Assembly: GCA_037127315.1 (NCBI GenBank)
Contig: JBBBDQ010001186.1
Location: 2,795,501-2,859,500, forward strand
Reading direction: 5' to 3'
From: Ascarosepion bandense
Taxonomy: Eukaryota > Mollusca > Cephalopoda > Sepiida > Sepiidae
DNA length: 64,000 nucleotides
The position numbers and the translations under genes are program-made. This document shows positions 20,981 to 31,335 of this stretch, piece after piece (position 1 is the first letter of the stretch; the number at the start of each line of letters is the position of its first letter). The notes beneath the pieces were generated by a model. That model had not been told where the DNA came from, did no database searches, and saw only the letters and a program-made list of their open reading frames with translations.

Positions 20981-21289
20981 TTAGCGATGTGGTGCAGTGG
21001 ATATTGGCTCGGAACGACAAATCGGGGAGCCGAGTTCGAATTCCGGTAGAATTCTTTGCATTCACTTACGCAAATACCCTTGGGAAAGGTATTAATCCGT
21101 CTCTTCCCTTCAGTTAAGGATTAAATAATAGGACAGATTGGGTTCTATAGCATTGGCTAGCAACCAGTCTACCGTATGAGAGTAATGGCAACCTACTGCG
21201 AGATAATCTTCTGCCTGGCCATTCATGTCTCTTTCGAGACATGATCGCCCAAGCGTGTATCGATATCCACTGTACCACAACGCGCATCC
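20981..21289 (+). mobile_element. Family A SINE ending in an inverted copy of its own head
   Basis: Starts GCGATGTGGTGCAGTGG, has the B-box-like GAGTTCGAATTCC, and runs to CAAGCGTGTATC near 21260. Instead of the usual ACTGACTGA end it continues GATATCCACTGTACCAC and AACGCGCATCC, the reverse complement of the SINE head. Either a second head lies in inverse orientation or a template switch occurred. Confidence 0.75.
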
Positions 21290-21389
21290 GAAATAAATGT
21301 AAGAATACTGAAAAAAAATAAAAGATTAATTAAATTTTTCTTGTGTCATATTCAACCGACACACGTTTAAATGAATGCTTGTGGCTCAC

Positions 21390-21396
21390 ACACACT

Positions 21397-21444
<48 letters not shown>

Positions 21445-21475
21445 CAGAGAAAGAGAGAGAGAGAGAGAGGGTAAA
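21390..21475. repeat. (CA)n(TA)n(GA)n compound microsatellite
   Basis: Three dinucleotide tracts in series. The open frame across it is an artefact. Confidence 0.95.
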
Positions 21476-21946
21476 ATTGAGAGAGAGAAGAGAATCTATG
21501 GGAACGGAATATAGAATTAGTTGTAATGATGACGTATACATGAGAATAAGATTTTAAAAACAATTTCTTTAATATTTAACGTTTTTAATAGTAGTAGTAG
21601 TAGTAGTAACAATAATAATGATAATAATGACTTTTACACCAATTATTGCATGAATAAAGGTTAATTTTAAGACCTCGTATCTTTTTCACTTTTTCATTTG
21701 TCTAAAACATGACCACAAACGTAACTATCAATTATAAGAATATGGATTATCAGTTGTTTTTTTCATTCATTGATTATACGACAAGAATACGCATTAATAT
21801 TACTTCCGCTTACGACGCCATTTTAATGTGTAGGCCACATTTGAACCATCTAGTTCGATTCAGTTTGAATTATAGGAATACATGATCCAGAAATATATAT
21901 TTAAAGGGAAAATTTCGATTCATTTTATATATATTTTTTTTATTTT

Positions 21947-21949
<3 letters not shown>

Positions 21950-22005
<56 letters not shown>
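21950..22005. repeat. (AT)n microsatellite at a Helitron-like 5' end
   Basis: AT run that stops exactly where the TCTAAAC terminus of the Helitron-like element begins. Confidence 0.95.
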
Positions 22006-22008
<3 letters not shown>

Positions 22009-22040
22009 AAACTTATTTATAGATGGAACTTTCTCTCTGT

Positions 22041-22072
<32 letters not shown>

Positions 22073-22675
22073 CCATTACCTATAGACTCCGAAACGGCTG
22101 AACCAATTTTCTTGAAATTTTGCACAGTTGTAGTATAAGCGTCTCCGAGTGTTCTTAGCTATGCTTTGTGTCGAGGTACACCCGATAAATATCGAAAATC
22201 GATAATAAAAAATCGGGTTATAGAAGGAGTGATCCGATTTTAATTAAATTTGATACACTCATAGACAAAGACATAATATAATATATATATAAAAGGCAAG
22301 ATGTTTGTGTGTGTTTCTGTTTATCTGCCTGTATGTCTGTAATTTTTCAGCCCTTTTATTTTAGTTTTTGCTTCGGGTTTGGCTCTAAGTAGGTATCATT
22401 GTAGTTCTTAGTCTCAGCCATGATACAATTTACTCAGAGGACTTATTTAGCCTTCAAATTTCAGTTTACGACTTATTTGATATTGATACCAGGAAATCAA
22501 AATTTGACTTACATCCATTCATTTTTCTTTCAGTCTACGGTTTCGTTTTAAATGGAAACAACTATTGCTTTTTAGTCTTTCGTGCCAACGTCCAAAGAGT
22601 CTGAGCTCCATGACCATGGATTAGTTTTAAAGCTTTCATTACACCCGAGCAAGGCTGGCCGGGCTATACTGCTAG
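22006..22675 (+). mobile_element. Non-autonomous Helitron-like element, copy a
   Basis: Begins TCTAAACTTATTTATAG, followed by a GT tract, CTATAGACTCCGAAACGG, CGAGTGTTCTTAGC and ATCGAAAATCGATAAT. It ends with CCCGAGCAAGGCTGG...GGGCTATACTGCTAG, then T. A 5' TC, a 3' CTAG preceded by a CCC/GGG hairpin, and insertion between A and T fit Helitrons. There is no Rep/helicase coding sequence. About 130 bp around 22280-22410 is extra relative to the 24930 copy. Confidence 0.7.
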
Positions 22676-22690
22676 TATATATATATATAC

Positions 22691-22735
<45 letters not shown>
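22674..22735. repeat. (AT)n microsatellite at a Helitron-like 3' end
   Basis: AT run beginning immediately after CTAG, so this element sits between two AT microsatellites. Confidence 0.9.
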
Positions 22736-22737
<2 letters not shown>

Positions 22738-23279
22738 CTTATATATAATTTTATCTCTAATTTTGCCTTTATTTCATACTACAAATTTGACCGATTTATT
22801 ATCTGTATCTAGAATTAAGTGAATGTTTTTTTAATCTTTTCCAAACACAGCCAGCTTATTTTGTCTGTGTTCATAACTGATGAATTGAGTAATGCGTTTT
22901 TATTATCAATTATTATCATTATTTTGAGCCACTTTTAACATGTAGATGATGCTGGCATAGTTCTTTTTTCTGTGGATTAGGTTTGGTATGTTTCTGTGTG
23001 CCTATCTTTTAATGAGTTCTAATTAATTTATGCTCAAAGAGATGTGAGGTAAGCCTTCTTGATAGGCATGTAGTGGTATATCCATTATTGTGAATACATT
23101 TTGTTTAATCTGGAACACAGTTCCTTAGGGGAGATTCTAATTTAGTAATAATATTGGTTCTACGTAATTTGAATCTTGCAGGTGAGTTGTTATCAATAAT
23201 GTCAGCTTTTTAAAATTTCAATAGTAGATAATTTAAGTAGTTTTCTTGTTTTGATCAACTGAAGGTTTTATCATATATA
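22736..23279. other. Stretch without recognised element
   Basis: AT-rich, no coding or repeat family identified. Confidence 0.35.
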
Positions 23280-23281
23280 TA

Positions 23282-23650
23282 CACTACCGGCCATAATTAT
23301 TAGCCCACCCCAGTGTTTTAAAAAAAAATGATGTATTTCAAACTATACTTTAGTATTTATTGCCAAGTGAATAATTGCAAATGAAAATAGAATGATTCTT
23401 TTTTTAATACTGCACGATAACATGTGCATCAAATGAATTTATAAATACTTAATAATTACCTATATTGCAGTTTAATCAATGAAAGAATGAAGAAAATTTA
23501 GGGTGATTCGGACGAGTTCATCTTTGTTTCCATGCCTTGTAAAATTTTGCAAAGTAATAATAAGAATAATTTAGAATTATCCACTTAAAATAGTATGAAA
23601 TACATCATTTCTATTAAAAAACTGGGGTCGCCTAATAATTATGTCCGGTA

Positions 23651-23653
<3 letters not shown>
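23282..23653. mobile_element. Tc1-like MITE, 372 bp
   Basis: The ends are CACTACCGGCCATAATTATT and, at the right end, AATAATTATGTCCGGTAGG. The inverted repeat extends through CCCACCCCAGT on the left and ACTGGGGTCG on the right, about 35 bp. TA dinucleotides flank both ends. There is no transposase. A truncated relative lies at 48232-48318. Confidence 0.75.

Positions 23654-23654
<1 letters not shown>

Positions 23655-23732
<78 letters not shown>
23655..23732. repeat. (AT)n(GT)n microsatellite
   Basis: Compound dinucleotide tract abutting the right end of the MITE. Confidence 0.95.
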
Positions 23733-23737
<5 letters not shown>

Positions 23738-23739
23738 TT

Positions 23740-24300
23740 ATGTATACTTACAAATTTTGTCGATAAAAGCTCAATGTTCGTGTTTTTATATCTTTGTTAC
23801 AATTTTATGTAAAGGTCTTTGAGGTTTGGTATGTCCATATGTGTGCATTGATTTATTGATCGGAAGGAAGGCGGGTAATGACCTTGCTTTCCCCCCCCCA
23901 CTCCGGAAATGTATTGCCTGGAAAGACGGTTCTTTGGGATTCAAGTTAAAATTTGGCCCCGGACCCTTTGTACTGGCAAAGCCGAAGCAAAATTAACGTA
24001 GTAAATATTACACTCACAAACTTTTGGTGGGTCAATACCTTCTTTGATTATCTAATATCGAATCCGGTATGGGGTCAGACAGTAAGGATCGGTCACATTA
24101 CTCTCTAGTAATAGCTAACTAAACTAGCTTCGCTCTCCATTACCGTACACTGATAGGTATATCAAAATTATCAGTGAAATTGTGTGTTGCATCGATTTTT
24201 TTTAACCAGAATTATATTGAAAACGAATGACAATATGGCCGGAGAGTATCAGCAGATCAACTACATACCTACCTACCTAACTACCTAGCTACGTACCTAT
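23740..24300. other. Stretch without recognised element
   Basis: Includes a C run near 23890. No gene is seen and no family member is identified. Confidence 0.35.
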
Positions 24301-24325
24301 GCCTGTTCGTATGTATGTATGTATG

Positions 24326-24355
<30 letters not shown>
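24255..24355. repeat. (ACCT)-like then (ATGT)n microsatellite
   Basis: CTACCTAC variants followed by GCCTGTTCGTATGTATG and about eleven ATGT units. The same CTGTTCGTAT introducer is found beside ATCT arrays. Confidence 0.9.
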
Positions 24356-24356
<1 letters not shown>

Positions 24357-24358
<2 letters not shown>

Positions 24359-24745
24359 TATATGGGCTTGTGTCCGAGTGATTAGAACATTCACTTTCTG
24401 GCCAGGAATCCCAGGTTCGAATCTTACCATGGTCGATTTGTCAGGAAGGTGACTTCTTGATGTTAATCGGTCTGGAAGAGATGATCCCAGCATGTGGCAC
24501 CTTTGGAAAGTACTTGAAAACCATACCACGGGTTGACTCAAGCCTTGTTAGTGAAATTTGGTATATGGCTCCCTTTGAGGAGTCGATGGTTGTGCTAGCT
24601 CGAAGTCCCAAGTCATCGTTAACCGAGTGTTTGAGCGTCCTGTCCGTGTTCAGACTGTTTTTCACGCTCTTTCTCTCGTATAAGTTGCACAAATACAAGT
24701 ATGTCTGAGCAAGGCGTCTGCAATGGGGAGATTAGACGGGCATCC
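24357..24745 (+). mobile_element. tRNA-like SINE, family C
   Basis: The head GGGCTTGTGTCCGAGTGATT (A-box-like) and CAGGTTCGAATCTTACC (B-box-like), about 45 bp apart, resemble a class II tRNA such as Leu or Ser, but the acceptor stem and 3' half do not fold as a gene. The body holds CCATACCACGGGTTGACTC and AAGCCTTGTTAGTGAAAT, seen again in diverged form at 49045-49100. SINE origin is inferred from the partial recurrence. Confidence 0.6.
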
Positions 24746-24929
24746 TCGAATACGAGCCATTATGTATATATGTATCTACTATCCATGCCTGTTCGTATGT
24801 ATGTATATTTATAAATCTGTTTGTATCTATTTCTGTTTATAACTATCTATATATATATGTGTGTATTTATCCATGTGTTCATAGGCATTAATATAAATAT
24901 TTAGTTATAAAAGAACGTATATACTTATA

Positions 24930-24958
24930 TCTAAACTGATTTATAAATGAAACTTTGT

Positions 24959-24996
<38 letters not shown>

Positions 24997-25468
24997 CTGT
25001 CTGTCTGTGTGTGCCCGTTACCTATAGACTCCGAAACGGCTGAACCGATTTTCTTGAAATTTTACACAGTTGTACTATAAGCGTCGGCGAGTGTTCTTAG
25101 CTAGGTTTTGTGTCGAGGTACCCCCGATAAGTATCGAAAATCGATAATCGAAAAAATCGGGTTATAGTAGGAGTTGTTCGAATTTAATCAAATTTGATAC
25201 ACTCATAGACAAAGACATAAGAAACGATATTCAGAAGTTTCAAGGTTGCAGTTCTTACAATAGTGCAGAAAATTTGATATCGATACTAGGAAATCAAAAT
25301 TTGACTTACATCCATTCATTTTTCTTTCAGTCTACGGTTTCGCTTTAACTGGAAACAATTATTGCTTTTTAGTCTTTCGTGCCAACATCAAAAGAGTCTG
25401 AGCTCCAGGACCATGGATTAGTTTTAAAGCTTTCATTGCACCCGAGCAACGCTGGGCTATACTGCTAG
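24930..25468 (+). mobile_element. Non-autonomous Helitron-like element, copy c
   Basis: 539 bp, the cleanest copy. It starts TCTAAACTGATTTATAAATG after A and ends CCCGAGCAACGCTGGG-CTATACTGCTAG before T. Internal landmarks are a GT tract, CCGAAACGGCTGAACCG, ATCGAAAATCGATAATCG and GACTTACATCCATTC. No coding sequence, so mobilisation would need an autonomous partner. Confidence 0.75.
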
Positions 25469-25530
25469 TAAACACATATATGTAAACACAAACCTTAACA
25501 TAAAATAAGAACAAATATGTAAGTACACGG

Positions 25531-26255
25531 GAATTGACACTGTGTGGGGAAAAATATCCAAGATTTACCCTACTCCTCCACTAGAGCGAGTTGTGACACA
25601 AGGCCAATTTTTAACGCGGTAACTAGGTACAAAGCTGGTCTTAGTAGGTCATGCTTGTCAAAGCTTGTCAAAAGCTAGCCTTAGCAGGTTATTGCTTCCA
25701 TGCCGGCGAGCAAAAAGGGAGTATCTGAAAACAGATACTATACTTGATTTTTACCCTACTACTTACTGGAGCGAGTTGTGACACAAGGTCAGTTTTTAAT
25801 GTGGAGAACCTGAGCCCAAACGCTCAGACCGTTGGTCAAAGATTACCCAGCCCCCGCCTACGCGGTAACGAGGTACAAAGCTGGTCTTAGCTTGTCGAAG
25901 CTGCTCCTTGCTTGTCAAAGCTGATCAAAACCTAGTCTTAGCTGGTCATAGCTTCCATGCCGGCGAGCAGGAAGTGAGCATCTGAGAACAGATACTACAC
26001 TTGATATTTACCCTACTCCCCACAGGAGCGAGTTGTGACACAAAGGTCAGTTTTTAACGTGGGGAACCTGAGAGCGTACGCTTAGGCCATTGGTAAAAGA
26101 TTACCCAGCCCCCACTTATGTGGTAACGAGGTACAAAGCTAGTCTTAGCTGGTCATTGCTTCCCGGCCGGTGAACAGGCGGTGAATATCTGAGAACAGAT
26201 ACTACACTATGATTCTGCCCGACGGGCCGCAGGAATTGATCTTGTGTGGGCAAAA
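25531..26255. repeat. Three-unit tandem repeat, 190-260 bp units
   Basis: Units start TTTACCCTACT at about 25564, 25750 and 26007. Each contains GAGCGAGTTGTGACACAA, GGTACAAAGCT and AACAGATACTA. Units 2 and 3 have an extra segment with AAAGATTACCCAGCCCCC that unit 1 lacks. The whole is bounded by GGAATTGACACTGTGTGGG and GGAATTGATCTTGTGTGGG direct repeats. No reading frame. Confidence 0.75.
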
Positions 26256-26279
26256 TTTAATATTTTTTTAGTATAGATA

Positions 26280-26815
26280 TAGGGTGTGATGGGTAAATTA
26301 TCGCCATTTTACATTTTTAATTTCGCGCATGTGGGTTGTCTGTTTTTGATTTTTTCGGCTGCACAGTATAGTTGGGTCAGTTGGTCACTGTGAGAAGAAG
26401 AGCACCATGATGCAATTTAGTCTGCTGGAAATTTGTACTGCTTGGAAAATGGTGCCGGAAGCTCCAATACGAACATTTCAAAATGTTTAGGTGTCAATCT
26501 GTGGACGATGCAGAGGATTCGGGGTGGATGAATCTAATTACGAAGGTGTTTGGAGTGATCACAAGTGATAGCGACGTTATGCCTCCATTCATCTTCTCTC
26601 TAGGCCTCAGATTTAACACGGATGTCAACATCAAGTCCTTTGAAGAGGTAGTTTTCCCTGGATCAAGTGAGTGACTGCTGGAAGGTCCCCATACAAGCGG
26701 AAGAATCCAGTCAGGTCTGTTAAACAATTTCTATGACCACATCACACCGTTATATCTGACAACCGAACTCCCCAGACTACAAACCTCTTGATTATTATAC
26801 GATGGTCATTCAATA
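26280..26815 (+). pseudogene. Mariner-like transposase pseudogene
   Basis: The frame 26483-26674 gives VFGVITSDSDVMPPFIF and LGLRFNTDVNIKSFEEVV, matching the mid-catalytic region of mariner-type DDE transposases. Further on, NFYDHITP and, after a frameshift, PNSPDYKPLDYY correspond to the segment around the second and third acidic positions. The stretch that normally carries the second catalytic Asp is deleted between about 26670 and 26720. A possible left end GGTGTGATGGGTAAATTATC lies at about 26282. Dead copy. Confidence 0.75.
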
Positions 26816-26825
26816 AATTTTTCGA

Positions 26826-26872
26826 TAGCCCAAGCGTGTATGACGTATGGTACTTAACTGACTGACCCTACT
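26826..26872 (+). mobile_element. Family A SINE 3' tail fragment
   Basis: GCCCAAGCGTGTATGACG and GGTACTTAACTGACTGAC match only the last 45 bp of the SINE. Confidence 0.6.
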
Positions 26873-27080
26873 TATTTTATTTACAAAGCCATGTTTCTTA
26901 AGAAACCAACTTTACCACTGATCCTACCCCTCGAAAAACACAGGTATTTCTTGTGGCATATCATCTACCCATGCTCAATATTTGTAGGTTGGAACGAGAT
27001 GTTAGCTACCCGTTAGAATGAAATTAAACCAACTAAGAGCGGAAGAACACTTCAGGAGCCAACAGCCAGTTAACTAGAGG

Positions 27081-27568
27081 TTGGTTGGTTGTTTTGTTTT
27101 TATGGCAAATCAACCTCGGCGGGTCATTTATTGCCAACTAAATTTTATTTATTTATTGCTGATAATACCTTTTGCTTTCAACAATTTACTGTTTTTATAT
27201 GTTTTGTGTCTTGTAATACTTTTTCTTTTCGAGTATCAAGATTCATTGGGGTTTTTTTTTAAGGGTCCCCAAGTCCTACCCTTGTTATTTAACCCATAAC
27301 TGGAAGGAAGGGACGGATTAATACCTTTCCCCTAAGAGTACCATTGCTTAAGTGAATGCAGGGTATTCAACTGGAATTCGAACTCGTCTCACCGATTTCT
27401 CTTTCCGAGCCGATATCCACTGCACCACAACGCATATCCGTCACTAAACGCTTACAGCACCTGGTATTCCCAAGCGGTCACCCATCTAAGTACTAACCAG
27501 GCTCAACGTCGCTTAACTTCGGTGATCGAGCGAGAACTGTTGCATTCAACGTGATAGGCCGTAAGCCT
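27081..27568 (-). mobile_element. 5S rRNA-tRNA chimeric SINE, 488 bp
   Basis: Minus strand, in order: near-complete 5S rRNA-like head (27568-27447), family A tRNA-like SINE part with B-box-like GAGTTCGAATTCCAG (27444-27283), then an AT-rich 3' body ending ACAAAACAACCAACC. The 11-bp repeats ttaactagagg flank it at 27070-27080 and 27569-27579, so 5S part and SINE part inserted as one unit. It carries both 5S-type and tRNA-type internal Pol III promoter signals. It lies in the 5' region of the RTE-type LINE. Confidence 0.85.
27447..27568 (-). pseudogene. 5S rRNA-derived SINE head
   Basis: The minus strand reads GGCTTACGGCCTATCACG, GATCACCGAAGTTAAGCG, CTGGTTAGTACTTAGATGG and GTGACCGCTTGGGAATACC, the hallmark order of metazoan 5S rRNA including the A box, intermediate element and C box region. 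Length about 120 nt. Its junction to tRNA-like sequence and the target duplication show a retroposed derivative, not a 5S gene. Confidence 0.85.
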
Positions 27569-27985
27569 TTAACTAGAGGCGGTGTCTTGATAACACACTA
27601 TGGAGAAAGCAACAGGAAACCACACCACTACTCCTTTCAAGAATATTCATGGACATGCACAATCAATTTATATACTTTAACAGCATGAATGGTGTTAAGC
27701 CTAAAGACACTGGCTCTTCGCCCGGTAAGGAGTGACATGCGCAACAGGTGTCCCCTGACAGTAATCCAGCGGCTATTATCATAAACGGCGTAAAGGGAAA
27801 AATTTCCTCAGAATTGAACCCTCGCCCGGAATAGAACGACAGGAGCGACAGGTGTCACTGGACCATGATCCCGCGACTGTTCGAGCACCAAACAAAAAAT
27901 AACTCTTGGAACGTGGAACGTCAGAACGATGAAAAACTGTAGACAGCTGGCAAACGTGACGAAGGAGATTATTGTGTTAAACATA

Positions 27986-28270
27986 TGTGGATTTCGGCTC
28001 AGAACGAGAAATCGGGGAGCCGAGTTCGAGTTTCAGTTGAATTGTTTGCATTCACTTTTGCGCAAATACCCTTGGGAAACGTATTTATCCGTCTCTTCTC
28101 TCCAGTTATAGTTTAAATAACAGGACAGATTGGATTCTATAACTTTGGATGGTAACCATTCTACCACAGAAAGCAATGGCAACCTACTGCGGGATAATCT
28201 TCTTTCCAGTCAGCCATGTCTCTTTCGAGAGATGATCGCCCAAGCGTATGGTACGTAACTGACTGACTGG
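27986..28270 (+). mobile_element. Family A SINE inside the RTE-type LINE
   Basis: Starts at ATGTGGATTTCGGCTC (head truncated), has GAGTTCGAGTTTCAG in the B-box position and ends CGTAACTGACTGACTGG. It separates the first endonuclease codons of the LINE from the rest. Confidence 0.85.
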
Positions 28271-29295
28271 TTTTAGGTAGATGTGAAACGAGGTGGCCGA
28301 ACACCGGGGACTTCATCAGTTACGACCAGAGAATTATATATGAAGGAGGTGAAAATAATAAAAAAGGAGTCGGCGTGATACTGGATAAAGAAACGAGAAC
28401 ATCTGTTATGGGATGCTGCCAGATATCTGAAAGAATTCTGGTGGTTAAACTGAAAGGGAAACCCCTCAATATATCGTTAATAGGGGTATATGCACCGACA
28501 ACACAAAGTACAGACGAAGAAATCGTATCCTTCGACTCCATGCTAGACAACGTCAAGGCTCAGTGTAAGTCACAAGAAATCAAATTCATCATGGGAAATC
28601 TGAGTGCCAAAGTTGGCCGTGATAAGGGAACATGAAACTGGTCGAAAGTTTCGGACTGCAATGGCCACAGTGAGAAACAGGTCCAATGGTGCGCAGTGGA
28701 ATGACCAGATAGCAACCAACACCTAGTTCCAAGAGCATCGAGGCGACTGTGGACATGGAGAAGTATCGGAAGAAAAGACTAAGAAGCAAATTGGTTATAT
28801 AACAATCAATAAAATATTCAGGAACGTAGTCTTTCACTGCAAAACCTACCCAAGTGCTGACTGCGGAAGCGACCGCCTTCTATTTATATGCAAACCCAGG
28901 GATGAAATGATGGATATTAAAGAAACCTAACGCAGTCCCCACACTGTCGTACTACATGCTCGTGATTGACCCGAACCTGCAGGAAAGACACATGGACAGC
29001 GCAAAAAAAGGACAAATTGAAAACGAAAGCTCAACATGGGACGCACTAAAAGAAAATCTGGTAACATCAGCGAACAACATCGTCCCAAAGGAAAAAAAAC
29101 ACGTCGGAAGAAAAATGAATCATTGAAGACATTCTTGATATGATGAAAATGAGACTAAAAAAAAAAAATACAAGACAAAAAAAAAACAAAAACAATGCCA
29201 AGACATAGAATGGAATACAGGAAACTACACAAGGAAATAAGGAGAAAATGCAGACAGGCTAAAGAGGAATGGCTCAACAACAAATGCTGGCTTGA

Positions 29296-29851
29296 AACAA
29301 GTGGAAATCATAAATGTAATGTCATAAAAGTAGTCTTGAAATAAAAGAAAGATAATACTAATGGAATCAATAATTATTAAATCTGACCAATCTAAACTTT
29401 GAAAAGAATTGCATTCTCAAAAATGAGTTAAAAAATGACACGGAAGAGTAATTCTGACTACTCATATAAATTTCATTTCAACAGTTAATGCCTTGCACTT
29501 ACTTGTTTTGATTCATAGCGCAACAGAGATGAAGCTATATTTTTAGTGGTATATCAATAGAAGTCTAATATTTACACCATGTAAAAACATCCAAAAGTGC
29601 AAATTGGCAGTAAGGTAAAAACAGATCAAATGTATATAATCCTGAACTTGCCATAAAACAAAGTATTTCTTGAAACCTGAAACTTTGGAACTATATTAGA
29701 TTTACATTTTGAAAATTACTTAATTACATATTGATTTTTTTATGAACCCATGTGCCAGTGTTAAGCTAAAACATATATCAAGTTCATCTTTTATTTTATT
29801 CTTATAAACGCTATCCATGATATCTGACTATATAACTATCAACAAAAGGAA
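29296..29851. other. Unassigned segment between duplicated LINE pieces
   Basis: About 550 bp of AT-rich sequence lies between two copies of the same LINE segment (GCCAAGACATAGAATGGAAT and GCCAAGACATGGAATGGAAT). It could be an insertion with duplication or the join of two LINE insertions. No domain is seen. Confidence 0.4.
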
Positions 29852-30301
29852 CACAGGAAGAGATTCTTGACATAATGTAAAAAAGACAGTAAACAATGCC
29901 AAGACATGGAATGGAATACAGGAAACTATACAAGGAAATAAGAAGCAAATGCAGACAGGCTAAAGAAAGATGGCCCAACAACAAATGTGCAGAAGTAGAG
30001 ATATTAAGCACTCCAAATAAAGGAGATATGCGTAATAAATAAATAAAAGAACTAACAGTACAAAATATTTGGTCAGCAACATGTATAAATAGAAAGAACA
30101 GAACACTCATACTATAAAATAAAAAAAGAATCTTCAGCGATGGGGCGAGTATATCAGTGATCTCTTCCACGACAAGACAGAACAACAGGCAATAAACAGA
30201 AATACTACCGACCAGAAATATTGAAAATCAAAGTGGAAGCAGCACTGGCCAAATTGAACAGAAACAAAGCAGCAAAACCCGACGGCATTGTAATAGAGAT
30301 G

Positions 30302-30631
30302 TGACACCTTACCCCCGGCTGGGTCTCTGCCCCTGTTCCGGAACCTGTTGAGATGATGACCGGAACCTGAGTGGGTTGATACTGTCGAAACGGGAAGTAT
30401 ACAATGGGAAAAATATATTTTTTTATTTTTTCCCAATTTATAGCTAATTTCTCTATTTTTCGGATTTTACAAGTACATAAGTATTAAATACTTCTTTAAG
30501 CAGAGCTCACATCGTGAATTACAATAAAGCACAAATAACAATACCACTAATAATAATTTTCATCGCTCTGTTGTATTAAACCAAAATGTATATATTTTCT
30601 TTCTTTTTTTTACAGGGAAATAGGGTTACAA
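30302..30631. mobile_element. LTR-like insertion, 330 bp, in the RT frame
   Basis: Starts TGACACCTTACCCCCGG and ends about GGGTTACAA, flanked by agatg (30297-30301 and 30632-30636). Removing it rejoins the LINE frame across GIVIEM and MPSEGVVIDW. The interior (GGATTTTACAAGTACATAAG, GAGCTCACATCGTGAATTAC) is shared with 57190-57350. Classification as LTR is tentative because the right end is not a clean CA. Confidence 0.5.
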
Positions 30632-31039
30632 AGATGCGGATGCCCTCAGAAGGTGTTGTTATAGACTGGCTCACAGAAATAATAAATGGAATATACAACA
30701 GTGGCAATATACAGAAGGACCTAAGAAAATCAATTTTCATAGCACTGCCCTAGAAGCTAGGTACAAAGGAATGTGAACTTCAGCGAACAATCAGCTTAAT
30801 GACCCACAACAAAACCCATCCATACGGATTCTGATGAATAGAGCGCCCAGCAGAATTGGCTCAGTGATAAGACAAGAACAGTGCTGTTTTGTTATAGATA
30901 CCGGAACAAGGAACGTGATATTCACGCTCAGAATGCTATCTGAAATGTAAAAGAACCTTTATCTCTGCTGTATAAACTACGCAAAGGCATTTGATAAAGT
31001 AAGCCACAAAGCAACCTCCACATTATCCTGGAAGACATT

Positions 31040-31335
31040 CAGTCAGTTAAGTGCCATACGTGATACACGCTTGGGCGATCATGTCTCTTTCGAGACATGA
31101 CTGACTGGGCAGAAGAATATCCTGCAGTAGGTTGCCATTGCTTTCTGCGGTAGACTGCTTGCCGACCAAGGCTATAGAACCCAATCTGTCCTGCTATTTA
31201 ACCCATAACTGGAAGGAATAGGCGGATTAATACCTTTCCCAAGGGTATTTGCGCGTAAGTGAATGCAATGAATTCAGCTGGAATTCGAACTCGGCTCCCC
31301 GATTTCTCGTTCGGAGCCGATATCCAATGCACCAC
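31040..31335 (-). mobile_element. Family A SINE, minus, in the RT frame
   Basis: Full-length minus copy from the ACTGACTGAATG tail at 31040 to the GTGGTGCATTGGATATCGG head at about 31335. Flanked by acatt at 31035-31039 and 31336-31340. Removing it restores the frame between AFDKVSHKA and IRIFKNPDW. Confidence 0.9.

Noticed and set aside
24357..24430. A tRNA-Leu or tRNA-Ser gene
   Set aside because: A- and B-box-like words are present but no acceptor-stem pairing or 3' half is seen, and the body recurs elsewhere as a SINE-like repeat.
27447..27568. A functional 5S rRNA gene
   Set aside because: It is fused to SINE sequence, bounded by a retroposition target duplication and has substitutions. 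No T-run terminator follows at the end of the 5S part.
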